In this document: positions 33,559 through 43,620 of the stretch, one piece after another
How positions within the stretch are numbered: position 1 is the first letter of the stretch
How the letters are laid out: each line of letters starts with the position of its first letter
Origin: Pseudomonas tremae
GTDB lineage: Bacteria > Pseudomonadota > Gammaproteobacteria > Pseudomonadales > Pseudomonadaceae
Assembly (NCBI RefSeq): GCF_001401155.1
Contig: NZ_LJRO01000073.1
Coordinates: 1 to 64,000 of the forward strand
Reading direction: 5' to 3'
DNA: 64,000 nucleotides
Made by a program: the position numbers and the translations under genes
Notes under the pieces: model-generated
What the model was told of the DNA's origin: nothing
Seen by the model: the letters and a program-made list of their open reading frames with translations, nothing else
The model's database searches: none

Positions 33559-34233
33559 ATGTCGCGCTACCTGTTAACGTCGTTGTTCCTCTTGCTACCC
33601 TTGGCCCAGGCCGCCGAAGCACCATCGGCCAATGACAGCCATGATCTTGCATACAGTCTGGGAGCCAGTCTTGGCGAGCGTCTGCACCAGGAAGTCCCCG
33701 ATCTTGATCTCAAGGCGCTGGTCGAAGGCCTGAAGCAGGCCTATCAGGGCAAACCGCTGGCGCTCAAGCAAGAGCGCATCGACCAGATTCTGCGTGAGCA
33801 CGACGCAGCGGTTGCGCAAGCCGAGACTGCAGGTACGGATGCGCCGACTGAAGCGGCATTGGGCGCGGAGCGGCGTTTCATGGAAAGCGAGAAGGCCAAA
33901 CCGGGCGTGAAGGTACTGGCCGATGGCATTCTCATGACTGAGCTGACCCCAGGCACAGGCCCCAAGCCGGATGTGAACGGCCGGGTTGAAGTGCGTTATG
34001 TGGGTCGCCTGCCGGACGGCACGATTTTCGATCAGAGCACTCAACCTCAATGGTTCAGGCTCGACAGCGTGATCAGCGGCTGGACCAGCGCCCTGCAGAA
34101 TATGCCGACTGGTGCGAAGTGGCGGCTGGTAATACCGTCGGACCAAGCCTATGGCGCCGAGGGCGCAGGTGACCTGATTGATCCGTTCACGCCGCTGGTG
34201 TTCGAAATAGAACTGGTCGCGGTTTCACAGTAA
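33559..34233 (+). CDS. FKBP-type peptidyl-prolyl cis-trans isomerase
   Basis: From ATG at 33559 with GGAGAG upstream, the product is 224 residues with a Sec signal (LLPLAQAAEA). It has an FkpA/Mip-like helical dimerisation segment followed by a C-terminal FKBP domain (VEVRYVGRLPDGTIFDQS, WTSALQNMPTGAKWRLVIPS, AYGAEGAG). It is a periplasmic folding helper. The gene lies between algP and algQ, as in other pseudomonads. A bidirectional terminator separates it from algQ. Confidence 0.92.
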   Translation: MSRYLLTSLFLLLPLAQAAEAPSANDSHDLAYSLGASLGERLHQEVPDLDLKALVEGLKQAYQGKPLALKQERIDQILREHDAAVAQAETAGTDAPTEAALGAERRFMESEKAKPGVKVLADGILMTELTPGTGPKPDVNGRVEVRYVGRLPDGTIFDQSTQPQWFRLDSVISGWTSALQNMPTGAKWRLVIPSDQAYGAEGAGDLIDPFTPLVFEIELVAVSQ

Positions 34234-34258
34234 TCAGCCAGCTGGCGTTCAAAAATGC

Positions 34259-34284
34259 AAAAAGGGTGCGAACGCACCCTTTGG
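34259..34284. terminator. Rho-independent terminator between FKBP and algQ
   Basis: AAAAAGGGTGCG-AA-CGCACCCTTT is a near-perfect stem with a T-run on the minus strand. It is best placed to end the algQ transcript at 34322, and can also stop FKBP transcription. Confidence 0.88.
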
Positions 34285-34321
34285 CAACGGTATTTCTCTG
34301 GAGTGTCGGCGCAGTGATCGT

Positions 34322-34795
34322 TCAGACCTGAGCGGCGATGTCTTCTTTGTGAGACGTGTGCAGCACTTCGATCAGGCAGTCTTCGAGTTCGAAGCGTTCG
34401 TGCAGCAGGCGCCCCAGTTGGTTGAACTCCTTGGCCACCACAGCAGCGTCCGAGCAATCGCCCTTGTCGCAACGGTCATTGAACGTCAATGCAAACTTGG
34501 TGATCACGTCCAGGCGGGGGTAGATCGTATCCGCCAGTTCAAGCCCGCGCTCATCATTGAACGCCCGGGCCTCGTCACCCAGTTGCTCATACACTTCAAA
34601 GTGCCCGGCCGAGACGTAGTCTACCAGGATGCCGCAAAAATTCTGCAGACCTTCACGATCGGCTGCCAATGCTTCGGGTGTGTCACCCAGTGCGTCGTAG
34701 GCTTCGATCAGTTCGAGGCGGCTTTGTAGCCAGCGATCAATCAGCTTATTGACCCCGCCCCAGCGTTCCTGCGCATTCTGACAACTTTCCAGCAT
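34322..34795 (-). CDS. algQ: Sigma-70 regulator AlgQ/Rsd
   Basis: The 157-residue helical protein matches AlgQ (Rsd family anti-sigma 70). [24 protein letters not shown] is the family start, and [28 protein letters not shown] is its conserved end. It binds sigma-70 region 4 and so favours alternative sigma factors; in P. aeruginosa it supports alginate production. It lies between dsbB and the FKBP gene. The 34796-34962 spacer before it holds several small GC hairpins (such as CAGGC-TTTC-GCCTG). Confidence 0.95.
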   Translation of the reverse strand: MLESCQNAQERWGGVNKLIDRWLQSRLELIEAYDALGDTPEALAADREGLQNFCGILVDYVSAGHFEVYEQLGDEARAFNDERGLELADTIYPRLDVITKFALTFNDRCDKGDCSDAAVVAKEFNQLGRLLHERFELEDCLIEVLHTSHKEDIAAQV

Positions 34796-34962
34796 GGTCT
34801 TCTCTCTTCCCTTTAGGGCGTGCGGTCCTGTACCAGCCTGTTGATCAGGCTTTCGCCTGACGGGGCGTCAGGACAGCCTGTTTCCAGTGACGCGTGCGGC
34901 CCAGATTATGCCCGCTCGACTAGCCCATCAAGGTACGCAGGAGATAAAGTTCATACAAGCGT

Positions 34963-35490
34963 TTAATGCGCGCCCTGCCCCTGGTCTTTCAGCCAGTGAC
35001 TGAATTCGCTGAAAAGAGGGTACAGAGGCAGCAGAACCAGGCCTGTGAACGCCAGCAGGCTCCACTCGGGCAGGCTGATACCGAACAGTGACCAGGTAAC
35101 CTCTGCGCAGAGCATTGCGTCATGTCGCAGGCGGTCAACGCACGTGTCCAGGGAAAGCAGGCCCAGTACGTATTCCAGCCTGGCAATGAACGGGATCAGT
35201 TGATCGGCTGAAGCCGTTTGCAGCCAGACCTGAGCACCTGCCGTGCATGCACCCGCGAGGGCGATCAGCAACAGCCAGAAGCTGTAGCGGCGCCAGCCTT
35301 TGCAGCCTGGCGCGTGGCAGGCGGCTGCCAGTGCCAGAAGACCGCAGGCGACAAACAAGGCCCGCTGTACGACGCACAGCACACAATGCTCAAGACCAAA
35401 GGCTTGCTGGAGAAAAACAGCGGTTCCGATGATCAATGCACATGCCAGGGATGCCAGAAAAAACAGAAAGCGTGAACGAGCCAGATACAT
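34963..35490 (-). CDS. dsbB: Disulfide bond formation protein B
   Basis: From ATG at 35490 the product is 175 residues with four membrane helices. The two redox pairs are Cys36-Cys39 (EHCVLC) in the first loop and Cys117...Cys128 in the second loop, the DsbB layout for oxidising DsbA and passing electrons to quinone. The 20-residue N-terminal extension of the longer frame lacks a ribosome-binding site. Pseudomonads often carry a second dsbB elsewhere; this copy is the one next to algQ. Confidence 0.92.
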   Translation of the reverse strand: MYLARSRFLFFLASLACALIIGTAVFLQQAFGLEHCVLCVVQRALFVACGLLALAAACHAPGCKGWRRYSFWLLLIALAGACTAGAQVWLQTASADQLIPFIARLEYVLGLLSLDTCVDRLRHDAMLCAEVTWSLFGISLPEWSLLAFTGLVLLPLYPLFSEFSHWLKDQGQGAH

Positions 35491-35671
35491 GGCAAATCCG
35501 TAACAAAGGACGAGGCGATTACGGTAGAGGAAAGGCCTCGGCGCTTTCAAGGTGGCTGCGTACGGATGCGTCGCTGTTTACCGAGGAAAACAATCACGCT
35601 GCAATGCGGTTATTTTACTCATCGACGTAGGAAGGTTCCTGCGTGCCAGTGCGCAAGGTTGCAGGGCAGGT

Positions 35672-35700
35672 AAAAAGAGCCCTTGAACAGGGCCCTCGGG
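35672..35700 (-). terminator. Rho-independent terminator of the hem operon
   Basis: On the minus strand GAGGGCCCT and AGGGCTC form a stem with one bulge around TTGAA, followed by TTTTTA. It begins 6 bp after the hemY stop. Confidence 0.85.
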
Positions 35701-35705
35701 CATCT

Positions 35706-36950
35706 TTATGCCTTGGTCAGCGTGGGCAACGTCCGTGACAGAAGACGTTCGTCGAGCAGACCCAAACCTTCCTGAAACAGTTTATTGCTTCTGTCCGTTT
35801 CACCCAGTTGCGCCAGCAGGCGAGCCAGCTCCGCGCAGGTTTCCGGGTTTCGTTCGAGACGCAGGCTGCTTTCCAGATAATCCCTTGCCTTGCCCCACAG
35901 TCGGCCTTGCAGGCAGATGCGCCCCAGGCTCAACAGCAGGCTTGGATCGGCAGGGTGATGTTTGAGCCAGCCTTCCGCGACCTGCAACTGCTTCAACGGA
36001 TCGCCGCCGCGTACCAGCCCGTATAGTCGTGCAAGGGGGCTGTGATATTCACGTTTGAGCGCAACGCGCAGCACTTCTTCAGCCTGAGCTTCGGCGCCCA
36101 GACGACGCAACTGATCGGCATACGCTTGCACCAGTTGCGGTTCCTGACGCTGCGCTGCGCTAAGGCCTTGCCAGGCTTTTTCCAGCGAAGGCAGGCCCGT
36201 TAGTGCGCCATCGGTGTCGTCGCGGTAAGCGGCGAGCGTGAGGTTTTCGCCCCAGGCGCGGCGCTCCAGTTCCGCCAGCTCCTTGGGCGGCAGGACCTTG
36301 TCCTTGCGCAGCTCGGGCATCAGGCGAATCAGATCGGACCACTCTCCGCGCTGCTGATACAGGCGCTGTAACTGGCGAAGAACCTGAGGGTTATGCGGAT
36401 GACGCTGGTGCATCGCCTGCAGCGTAGTGAGCGCGCCATCGGTATCGCCACGGTCCTGCTGCAACTGCGCGTGGTTCAGGGCGATGGCCAGCTCTGCCTG
36501 CGGCTGACGCTCCAGGGCGCGCTCCAGCAGAGCGTCGCAGTCTTCGTAGCGACCCTGTTCGTTGGCTGCGCGAGCAGCACCGATGTAGTAGAGCAGAGGG
36601 TGAGCATCAGCTTCAGCCGCACGTTGCAGATGACGCTGTGCGCTGGACCAGCGGCCTTCAGCCAGGTCCATCTGACCTTGTTCGATCGCCAGCTGCACTC
36701 GACGGCTGCGGTTACGGCGCGACCACGGGTTGACCACGCCTCCCGATGTCGTCAGCAGCGTTATCACCAACCTGATGGCGGCTATCACCAGCAGGACGGC
36801 GACCAGCAGCGCCAGCGTCGCCCACAGGCTCGATTCGTAGCGGAAGTTCTGATAGGCGATCAGCACGTAGCCGGAATGTTCAGCGACTGCAACACCGATC
36901 AGCGCCGCAGCGACGATAGCGATAAACAACAGCACATAGAAGCGCTTCAT
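35706..36950 (-). CDS. hemY: HemY, heme biosynthesis-associated TPR membrane protein
   Basis: The 414-residue protein has two N-terminal membrane helices (about 5-25 and 43-65), then a soluble TPR-like helical domain of repeated pairs (YEDCDALLERALERQPQAE and LSLGRICLQGRLWGKARDYL). It is the proteobacterial HemY, unrelated to protoporphyrinogen oxidase of the same name. A scaffolding role in heme synthesis has been proposed. Its start overlaps the hemX stop by 4 bp. The gene ends the hemCDXY operon. Confidence 0.93.
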   Translation of the reverse strand: MKRFYVLLFIAIVAAALIGVAVAEHSGYVLIAYQNFRYESSLWATLALLVAVLLVIAAIRLVITLLTTSGGVVNPWSRRNRSRRVQLAIEQGQMDLAEGRWSSAQRHLQRAAEADAHPLLYYIGAARAANEQGRYEDCDALLERALERQPQAELAIALNHAQLQQDRGDTDGALTTLQAMHQRHPHNPQVLRQLQRLYQQRGEWSDLIRLMPELRKDKVLPPKELAELERRAWGENLTLAAYRDDTDGALTGLPSLEKAWQGLSAAQRQEPQLVQAYADQLRRLGAEAQAEEVLRVALKREYHSPLARLYGLVRGGDPLKQLQVAEGWLKHHPADPSLLLSLGRICLQGRLWGKARDYLESSLRLERNPETCAELARLLAQLGETDRSNKLFQEGLGLLDERLLSRTLPTLTKA

Positions 36951-38068
36951 CGGCTGGCCCCTTGCTGCGCCTCGGCTGGTTTGCCGGCGGCGTGGCGGCG
37001 TTCAAGGTAAGCCTGAACCGCACTCAGGCTTGGTGCCAGATCAGGAGTCTTGACCGATACCGGCTGGCTGGCCAGTGCATCAAGGCCCTGAACGAGTGCC
37101 TTGCCTTGCGGGTCGTCCTGATCGAAGTTGGCTTTCAGGACACTCTGCGCCTCTGTGATGGCTTTGCTGTACACCTCAGGCTCGCCGTTAAGCGCTGCCC
37201 ATTGTGCCTGCTCCAGCGCCAGGCTCAGGGCCAGACGAACCTGCGCCAGGCTCTGCCCTGCCAATATCGGACGAATGTCTTTGTCGGCGTTGAAGTCGAC
37301 ACGGAAATAACGGGAAATCTGATCCCACCACTGCGACCAGCGGCTTTGCTCGGTCTTGTCCGAGGTCAGGCCCAGAAGCGACTCGCCCTTGTCTTCATAC
37401 TCGGGGGCCAGCTTGTTGAGCTGCGTGACCTGATCGCGCAAGGCAGCCAGTTGCAGGAACAGCCCTGTACGGTCTGGCTGCTCGATGCTGTGCAGTGCAG
37501 CAAGGCTTTTGGCCAATTGCTCGCGGGCAGCAAAAGATCCCGGATCGTCTTGTTCGCGCAGAATTTCATCGGCGCCCTGAACCAGCGCCTTGGCGCTGTT
37601 TATATCCTGAAGCGCCGAGAGGCGCAGGCTGGCCAGACGCAACAAATGCTCGGCTTCGGCCAGGCGCCAGTCCTTGCGGCTTGCCCCGAGAACGGTTTCG
37701 AGACGCTGGCTGAGACGCTGCTGATCACCCTGCAATTGCGCGACCAGGCGACGGCTGTCTTCCAGTTGATCGGCAGGAGGAAGCTGCGCAAGACGCGCAC
37801 TCAGTTGCTGGTCATTCTGAGCCAGCACCAGTGTCTGTTCGGCGATGTCTTCGACCTGGCCGCGCTGCTGCTGGTGTCCGGCCTGGAGCATGCGCAATTG
37901 CCAGACGCCCCAACCCGCCACGGCGATACCGGCGATGCCCAGCAATAATGCGAGGAAGACCAGCCCGCTGCTGCGGGCTCCGGTCCGCTCGACGCGCACC
38001 GGATCAGGCGTGGAGGCAGGCGTTTTCAACACCGATTCTTCGTCTTTAGGCAAGGCTGTTTCGCTCAC
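36947..38068 (-). CDS. hemX: HemX, uroporphyrinogen-III C-methyltransferase-like membrane protein
   Basis: From GTG at 38068 with AGGA 9 nt upstream, the protein is 373 residues. A cytoplasmic N-terminal tail is followed by one membrane helix (about 33-55; LVFLALLLGIAGIAVAGW), then a long helical periplasmic region with Gln-rich coiled coils. HemX lies between hemD and hemY in many proteobacteria. The methyltransferase name is historical; no SAM-binding motif is visible. The frame to 38194 is not supported by a start site. A gap of 50 bp separates it from hemD. Confidence 0.92.
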   Translation of the reverse strand: MSETALPKDEESVLKTPASTPDPVRVERTGARSSGLVFLALLLGIAGIAVAGWGVWQLRMLQAGHQQQRGQVEDIAEQTLVLAQNDQQLSARLAQLPPADQLEDSRRLVAQLQGDQQRLSQRLETVLGASRKDWRLAEAEHLLRLASLRLSALQDINSAKALVQGADEILREQDDPGSFAAREQLAKSLAALHSIEQPDRTGLFLQLAALRDQVTQLNKLAPEYEDKGESLLGLTSDKTEQSRWSQWWDQISRYFRVDFNADKDIRPILAGQSLAQVRLALSLALEQAQWAALNGEPEVYSKAITEAQSVLKANFDQDDPQGKALVQGLDALASQPVSVKTPDLAPSLSAVQAYLERRHAAGKPAEAQQGASR

Positions 38069-38118
38069 GTATCCCATCCTTTGCATTTTGGCGTAATAGC
38101 GTAAACGACAGGTGTCGA

Positions 38119-38895
38119 TCAATACGCCTTGACGGCAGGCTCGGGTTGATCCCGTAACGCTGCCAGCAATGCCGCGGCGCTGGCGCCACGGCAATCAATA
38201 ACTGTCCGGGCACCCGCTGCACGGGCGATGCCGGCAACTCTGGGGCTCGGAACAAACAACGGTAAACCGGCCAGGTCCGGCCATGAATCACCGGCCAGTT
38301 GAAGCAAATGTTCAAAACCCTGCCCACTGCTGACCACCAGCCCGTTCAAGCGTTCCACCCTCACACGTTGCGCCAGCGCTTCAGGCGCGTACTGCGGCAG
38401 GTAACGGCGATACAGCGGCAGGTAGTCAACCTCCACCCCTTGCTCACGCAGTTGTTCGGCCAGCAGCTCGCGGCCTTCGTCACCGCGCATTATCAGCACG
38501 CGACTTCCCGGTACGGCAATCGCCTGTTTCAGGCGCGGCAGCCCTAGCAAGGCTTCGCTGTCGTCGCCCTGTGCTGGCCAACTCGCATCAAGGCCGTAGT
38601 CGATCAGTATCTGTCCTGTCGCTGAACCCACGCTGAACCATGGTTGCATGGGCGGCTGCGGCCACACTTCATCAATCATTTCGATGGCCAGCCGCGCTGC
38701 GGGTTTGCTGACCACGATCACCGCACAATAATTGAGCAGGTCGAAAATGATCGAACGCTGCGCGGGCGTCAAGGGTAAAGGCTCGGTTTCAAGCAAGGGC
38801 AGACTGCTGCTGAAAATGCCGACCTCGGCCAGCACGGTTGCCAGTGCAGCCGATTCCTCGGCGGGACGGGTCAGCAGCAGGCGCCAGGTGCTCAT
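38119..38895 (-). CDS. hemD: Uroporphyrinogen-III synthase
   Basis: The 258-residue protein cyclises hydroxymethylbilane to uroporphyrinogen III. It begins [16 protein letters not shown], as expected for Hem[30 protein letters not shown] and [12 protein letters not shown] are typical of the two Rossmann-like halves. Its ATG overlaps the hemC TGA (ATGA). The much longer frame to 39222 lies antisense-free inside hemC and is rejected. Confidence 0.96.
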   Translation of the reverse strand: MSTWRLLLTRPAEESAALATVLAEVGIFSSSLPLLETEPLPLTPAQRSIIFDLLNYCAVIVVSKPAARLAIEMIDEVWPQPPMQPWFSVGSATGQILIDYGLDASWPAQGDDSEALLGLPRLKQAIAVPGSRVLIMRGDEGRELLAEQLREQGVEVDYLPLYRRYLPQYAPEALAQRVRVERLNGLVVSSGQGFEHLLQLAGDSWPDLAGLPLFVPSPRVAGIARAAGARTVIDCRGASAAALLAALRDQPEPAVKAY

Positions 38896-39833
38896 TCGTT
38901 GTTGGCCTCGCCGTAGACAGCCTTGAGGATCTTGGCGGCGCCTTGGGCCAGCAGGGCTTCGGCGACTTCTACACCCAGCGCCTGCGCTGATGTCTGCGGG
39001 GCGCGGGCCTCGGCATGCAGCAGCACACTGCCGGAAGGGTCGCCGACAAGCCCGCGTAACCAGACATCGTCGCCTTCCAGAATGGCGTAACAGGCGATCG
39101 GCACCTGGCAGCCGCCATTGAGGTGCTTGTTCAGCGAGCGCTCGGCAATCACCCGCACAGCAGTGTCTTCGTGATGCAGGGGCGCCAGCAGGGCGTGGAT
39201 TTCGGCATCGACGCTGCGGCATTCGATGCCTACTGCGCCCTGCCCCCCTGCGGGCAGGCTGTCTTCAACACTGATCGCCGAAGTGATCCGGTCTTCGAAG
39301 CCGAGGCGGATAAGGCCAGCAGCGGCGAGGATGATTGCATCGTATTCACCGGCATCCAGCTTGGCCAGACGGGTATTGACGTTGCCACGCAGGAAGCGGA
39401 TCTGCAGGTCGGGCCGACGTGCCAGCAATTGGGCCTGGCGACGCAGGCTTGAGGTGCCGACGACGCTTCCGGCTGGCAGCGCCTGCAGGCTGTCGAAGGT
39501 ATTGGACACAAACGCATCGCGCGGGTCTTCACGCTCGCAGATGCAAAACAGGCCCAGCCCCTGAGGGAAGTCCATCGGCACGTCTTTCATGGAGTGAACG
39601 GCGATGTCGGCCCGATCTTCCAGCAGCGCTGTTTCCAGCTCTTTGACGAACAGACCCTTGCCGCCGATCTTCGACAGAGGCGAATCAAGCAGCTTGTCGC
39701 CGCGGCTGACCATAGGCACCAGCGTGACGAGCAGGCCGGGGTGCGCCTGTTCAAGGCGGCTCTTGACGTATTCGGCCTGCCAGAGCGCCAGCGCGCTCTG
39801 GCGGGTGGCGATGCGGATTTCGCGAGTGGACAT
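38892..39833 (-). CDS. hemC: Porphobilinogen deaminase (hydroxymethylbilane synthase)
   Basis: The 313-residue enzyme polymerises four porphobilinogen units. [20 protein letters not shown] is the family start, and HSMKDVP carries an active-site Asp/Lys region. The cofactor-binding Cys lies in [12 protein letters not shown] near the C terminus. Length equals that of E. coli HemC. It is the first gene of hemCDXY, with the algR stop 241 bp upstream on the same strand. That spacer (39834-40074) probably holds the hem promoter. The longer frame to 40010 runs into this spacer. Confidence 0.98.
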   Translation of the reverse strand: MSTREIRIATRQSALALWQAEYVKSRLEQAHPGLLVTLVPMVSRGDKLLDSPLSKIGGKGLFVKELETALLEDRADIAVHSMKDVPMDFPQGLGLFCICEREDPRDAFVSNTFDSLQALPAGSVVGTSSLRRQAQLLARRPDLQIRFLRGNVNTRLAKLDAGEYDAIILAAAGLIRLGFEDRITSAISVEDSLPAGGQGAVGIECRSVDAEIHALLAPLHHEDTAVRVIAERSLNKHLNGGCQVPIACYAILEGDDVWLRGLVGDPSGSVLLHAEARAPQTSAQALGVEVAEALLAQGAAKILKAVYGEANNE

Positions 39834-40074
39834 TGAACAATCCGTACTGAGTAGATGCCACGGATAATAACAGCTCAGCCGGTACAGCTTCAGCGTTGAC
39901 TGAAAACGCGCGGCAGCGCACTGATTCCGATTGGCGAATCGGCCAGTGGCTGGAAGGGCTGACAAGGAGGGTTGAGGACCGAGTTGCCGGAAAACACACA
40001 GACCTGACATGTCGATCAGTTTTGTGACTCGGTCTCGGCGTTCCGGGCTCTCGGGCGGCTTCCCTGTCGGGGCC
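39834..40074. promoter_or_regulatory. Spacer between algR and hemC
   Basis: The 241 bp separate algR from hemC on the same strand and presumably contain the hemC promoter. No clear terminator hairpin with a T-run and no convincing AlgR site was seen. Confidence 0.4.
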
Positions 40075-40821
40075 CTAGAGCTGCTGCATCATTTTGCGAA
40101 CGCCCGCTACATGCCGACGGCTGACGATCAAGGCATCGCCATTGAGACCCTTGAGGAACAATTGAAAATGCCCCAGCGGGGTACGTTGCAAGCGTTCGAT
40201 TCGCTCACGCGCCACCAATGCATTGCGATGGATACGCACGAATCGGTCGCCGAACTCGTCTTCCAGCGCCTTCAGCGGCTCGTCCAGCAGCACCTCTCCA
40301 CCTTCATGGCGCAGCGTGACGTACTTGTGGTCGGCGATGAAGTAGATCACCTGGTCCAGCGGAATCAGTTCGATGCCTTTACGGGTGCGAGCACTGATAT
40401 GGCTGCGCGGCCCTGAACCTGTTTCGGCGGCTGGCCGGGTCAAGGCTGCCAGCTGTACACGGTTTGGACGTTCAGCTTTTTTCAGTGCTTCAAGCAGGTG
40501 CTCGGGGCGCACAGGCTTGACCAGATAGCCGACCGCACTGACCTGAAAGGCTTCCAGGGCGAATTCGTCATGGGCAGTGCAGAACACCACCGCGGGCGGT
40601 ACTTCCCGCTCGCACAGTTTGGCAGCGACCTGCAGGCCGTCGAGGCCCGGCATACGGATATCAAGCAGTACGACATCGGGTTTATGGCTTTCGATCAGCG
40701 CCAGGGCTTCTTCACCATTGGCGGCGCTGGGTTCCAGTACTCGATAACCCTCTATTTCATTGACCATGCGGCTCAGTCGCTCGCGGGCCAGGGGTTCGTC
40801 ATCAACGATCAGGACATTCAT
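40075..40821 (-). CDS. algR: LytTR response regulator AlgR
   Basis: From ATG at 40821 the product is 248 residues, the same as P. aeruginosa AlgR. The receiver domain holds Asp7/Asp8 (VDDEP), phospho-acceptor Asp54 (LLDIRMPG) and Lys102 (LVKPVRP). The C-terminal LytTR domain (about 140-245; [31 protein letters not shown]) binds DNA. It controls alginate, type IV pili and virulence genes in pseudomonads. Its ATG overlaps the algZ TGA by 4 bp, so the sensor and regulator are coupled. Confidence 0.97.
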   Translation of the reverse strand: MNVLIVDDEPLARERLSRMVNEIEGYRVLEPSAANGEEALALIESHKPDVVLLDIRMPGLDGLQVAAKLCEREVPPAVVFCTAHDEFALEAFQVSAVGYLVKPVRPEHLLEALKKAERPNRVQLAALTRPAAETGSGPRSHISARTRKGIELIPLDQVIYFIADHKYVTLRHEGGEVLLDEPLKALEDEFGDRFVRIHRNALVARERIERLQRTPLGHFQLFLKGLNGDALIVSRRHVAGVRKMMQQL

Positions 40822-41900
40822 ATAGCTCTGGCTTCCTGCGTGAGTCTCGCACAAGGATAGCGTAGACAGGTGTAGTGACGACCGTCACGGCGCTCCACGC
40901 TCAGACTGGCGTGCGGACCAAAAAGTGCCGCAATACGTGCGCCGATGTTTGTCAGGGCCTGCTGAGTACCGTTGGAAGTCTGCCGGTTGGCAACTTCTTC
41001 ATAGGGATTGCTGACGATCAACATGAACTCCCCCCGTTCATAGTGCGCTTCGACTGTTACAACGCCCCCGTCGACACGCGGAGCAATGCCATAAATCAAA
41101 GCGTTTTCCAATAATGGCTGCAAGGTTAGCTGGGGAATCGGCAAGTCATCAGGAATTGCACTCACCCTCCAGTCCAACTGTAGACGCTCGCCAAGACGAT
41201 ATTGCTCAATCGATAAATATCGTTTTGCCAATGCGAGCTCTTCGCTCCACGTAATCAGGCTGCCCGGCTTGGCCAGACTGGCACGAAAAAGGTCTGAAAG
41301 GTCCAGTACCGCCTGCTCGGCCTTGACCGGGTTACTGGCAACCAGGCTCGCGATACTGTTGAGGGTGTTGAACAGAAAGTGCGGGCGGATGCGCGCCTGC
41401 AGCGATTCGATCCTCGCCCGCAGCTCGCCCTGCTGCTGTTTGCGCCACTGACTCTGCAGGTAGAAGTAGCGCAGCATCAGTGCCGACATGATCAGCGCAA
41501 TGGTCGAATAACGCAGGTAGCGTTCAACCATCCCACTGACCGAGATCCTGCCAGTAAGCTGACACACATCTGTCACGGCGGTGCATAAAAGAGTGAGACC
41601 GACCACCAGCAGGCAACTGAGCATGCCCGCCAGCCCCGGCGTAAGGCGCGCCAGCCAGGGTCGCAGACCACAAAGCAACGCAGCCGACAGCAGCACGATC
41701 CATTGCACGAACAGCGACATCAGTGCCAGGCGTACCCAGTCGAAGCCTGCACGCATTGGCTCGACCAGGACCAGCACCACCACCAGCAGCTCGGACAGAA
41801 CGACGAGCACCAGCAATGCCTGGGGCAGGCACAGTTCGGGGAGGAAAAAGTCTTTGCCGGGGGTGGGGCCAGCGTCGTGCTTCACAGGTTGGGTTCGCAT
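40818..41900 (-). CDS. algZ: Sensor histidine kinase AlgZ (FimS)
   Basis: The 360-residue protein has four to five N-terminal membrane helices (to about 145) and a LytS-type kinase domain. The phospho-acceptor is His174 in RIRPHFLFNTLNS. The ATP domain (LTLQPLLENALIYGI) is divergent from orthodox kinases, as in FimS. It partners AlgR, whose gene overlaps by 4 bp. GGAG precedes the ATG. It is divergent from argH with a 134-bp spacer. No ligand-binding periplasmic domain is present. Confidence 0.95.
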   Translation of the reverse strand: MRTQPVKHDAGPTPGKDFFLPELCLPQALLVLVVLSELLVVVLVLVEPMRAGFDWVRLALMSLFVQWIVLLSAALLCGLRPWLARLTPGLAGMLSCLLVVGLTLLCTAVTDVCQLTGRISVSGMVERYLRYSTIALIMSALMLRYFYLQSQWRKQQQGELRARIESLQARIRPHFLFNTLNSIASLVASNPVKAEQAVLDLSDLFRASLAKPGSLITWSEELALAKRYLSIEQYRLGERLQLDWRVSAIPDDLPIPQLTLQPLLENALIYGIAPRVDGGVVTVEAHYERGEFMLIVSNPYEEVANRQTSNGTQQALTNIGARIAALFGPHASLSVERRDGRHYTCLRYPCARLTQEARAI

Positions 41901-42034
41901 GGCTCCAGTCTCGGCCTTGGCCTCGTCAGCGGCAAGCGCTCCGGGGATAAAAAAGCATTAACCCTGTTATCATCGCTACCGCCCTTGTGCCAGGTATCGG
42001 GCATGCCATTTTCTGTTGAGCAACGAGTGAATCC

Positions 42035-43429
42035 ATGAGCACCGACAAGACCAACCAGTCCTGGGGCGGCCGCTTCAGTGAACCCGTCGACGCGTTTGTA
42101 GCGCGTTTCACTGCCTCCGTCACCTTCGATCAACGTTTGTATCGCCACGACATCATGGGCTCCATCGCCCACGCCACCATGCTGGCCAAGGTGGGCGTTC
42201 TGACCGACGCCGAGCGCGATACCATCGTTGAGGGCCTGAACACCATCCAGGCCGAGATCGAGGCTGGCAGCTTCGAATGGCGCGTCGATCTGGAAGACGT
42301 GCACATGAATATCGAAGCACGCCTGACCGATCGCATTGGCATCACCGGCAAGAAGCTGCATACCGGGCGCAGTCGCAACGATCAGGTGGCCACTGACATC
42401 CGTCTGTGGTTGCGTGACGAAATCGACCTGATCCTGAGCGAAATAACACGCCTGCAGAAAGGCCTGCTGGGCCAGGCGGAACGCGAAGCCGAAACCATCA
42501 TGCCCGGTTTCACGCATTTGCAGACGGCGCAGCCGGTTACCTTCGGCCACCATATGCTGGCCTGGTTCGAAATGCTCAGCCGCGACTACGAGCGTCTGGT
42601 GGACTGCCGCAAGCGTCTGAACCGCATGCCACTGGGCAGCGCTGCGCTGGCAGGCACTACCTACCCGATCGATCGTGAACTGACCTGCAAACTGCTGGGT
42701 TTCGACGTGGTGGGTGGCAACTCGCTGGACGGCGTATCGGATCGCGATTTCGCCATCGAATTCTGCTCGGCAGCGTCCATCGCCATGATGCACCTGTCGC
42801 GCTTTTCCGAAGAACTGGTGCTCTGGACCAGTGCGCAATTCCAGTTCATTGACCTGCCGGATCGCTTCTGCACGGGCAGTTCGATCATGCCGCAGAAGAA
42901 AAACCCTGACGTGCCTGAACTGGTGCGTGGCAAAAGCGGCCGCGTATTCGGTGCGTTGATGGGTTTGTTGACCCTGATGAAAGGCCAGCCTCTGGCTTAC
43001 AACAAGGACAATCAGGAAGACAAGGAGCCGCTGTTCGACGCAGCCGACACCCTGCGCGATTCGCTGCGTGCGTTTGCCGACATGATCCCTGCGATCAAAC
43101 CGAAGCACGCGATCATGCGCGAAGCGGCTCTGCGCGGGTTCTCGACCGCGACTGACCTGGCCGACTATCTGGTACGCCGTGGCCTGCCGTTCCGTGATTG
43201 CCATGAAATCGTCGGTCATGCCGTGAAATATGGCGTGGAAACCGGCAAGGATCTGGCGGAAATGAGCCTCGAAGAGCTGCGTCAATTCAGCAACCAGATC
43301 GAGCAGGACGTGTTTGCCGTACTGACCCTGGAAGGCTCGGTCAACGCCCGCAACCACATCGGCGGCACTGCACCTGAACAGGTCCGCGCCGCCGTGGTTC
43401 GTGGTCAGGAGCTACTGGCCGGGCGCTGA
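42035..43429 (+). CDS. argH: Argininosuccinate lyase
   Basis: The 464-residue enzyme cleaves argininosuccinate to arginine and fumarate, the last step of arginine synthesis. The fumarase/aspartase superfamily signature [12 protein letters not shown] is present with its catalytic Ser, together with [10 protein letters not shown] and a TxLQ-like [10 protein letters not shown]. Length is normal. It is divergent from algZ, as in other pseudomonads. A hairpin repeat follows the stop, with no separate terminator. Confidence 0.98.
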   Translation: MSTDKTNQSWGGRFSEPVDAFVARFTASVTFDQRLYRHDIMGSIAHATMLAKVGVLTDAERDTIVEGLNTIQAEIEAGSFEWRVDLEDVHMNIEARLTDRIGITGKKLHTGRSRNDQVATDIRLWLRDEIDLILSEITRLQKGLLGQAEREAETIMPGFTHLQTAQPVTFGHHMLAWFEMLSRDYERLVDCRKRLNRMPLGSAALAGTTYPIDRELTCKLLGFDVVGGNSLDGVSDRDFAIEFCSAASIAMMHLSRFSEELVLWTSAQFQFIDLPDRFCTGSSIMPQKKNPDVPELVRGKSGRVFGALMGLLTLMKGQPLAYNKDNQEDKEPLFDAADTLRDSLRAFADMIPAIKPKHAIMREAALRGFSTATDLADYLVRRGLPFRDCHEIVGHAVKYGVETGKDLAEMSLEELRQFSNQIEQDVFAVLTLEGSVNARNHIGGTAPEQVRAAVVRGQELLAGR

Positions 43430-43440
43430 ATACAGCCAAA

Positions 43441-43566
43441 GAGAGCGTGAGGAACGATAACCCCAACTATTGTGCCCACAACTATCGTGCCGATGCTCCG
43501 CGTCGGCATGTCTTTCTGGACGCTCTGCGTCCAATCCTGAATGCGTGGCGCAGCAGCACTCGATTT
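43441..43566. repeat. Composite intergenic repeat, copy D
   Basis: After AGAGCGTGAGGAACGATA come ACTATCGT, GCCGATGCTCCGCGTCGGC (stem), ATGTCTTTCT, GGACGCTCTGCGTCC (stem) and GCGTGGCGCAGCAG. About 75 bp align with copy C at 17.36 kb in the same order and orientation relative to the plus strand. It lies between argH and the spore-maturation-like gene. Confidence 0.75.
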
Positions 43567-43620
43567 CCCTCCAGCGCACCCCGCCGTTATCATCCCCGCA
43601 TCTTGTGAGGGACTTATCCG

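Noticed and set aside
38896..39222. N-terminal extension of the hemD frame
   Set aside because: It lies inside hemC, is Arg/Pro/Cys-rich and lacks a start site; HemD begins at 38895.
41882..43357. 491-codon open frame antisense to argH
   Set aside because: A shadow of argH; its composition is the complement of a real coding frame and no domain is recognisable.
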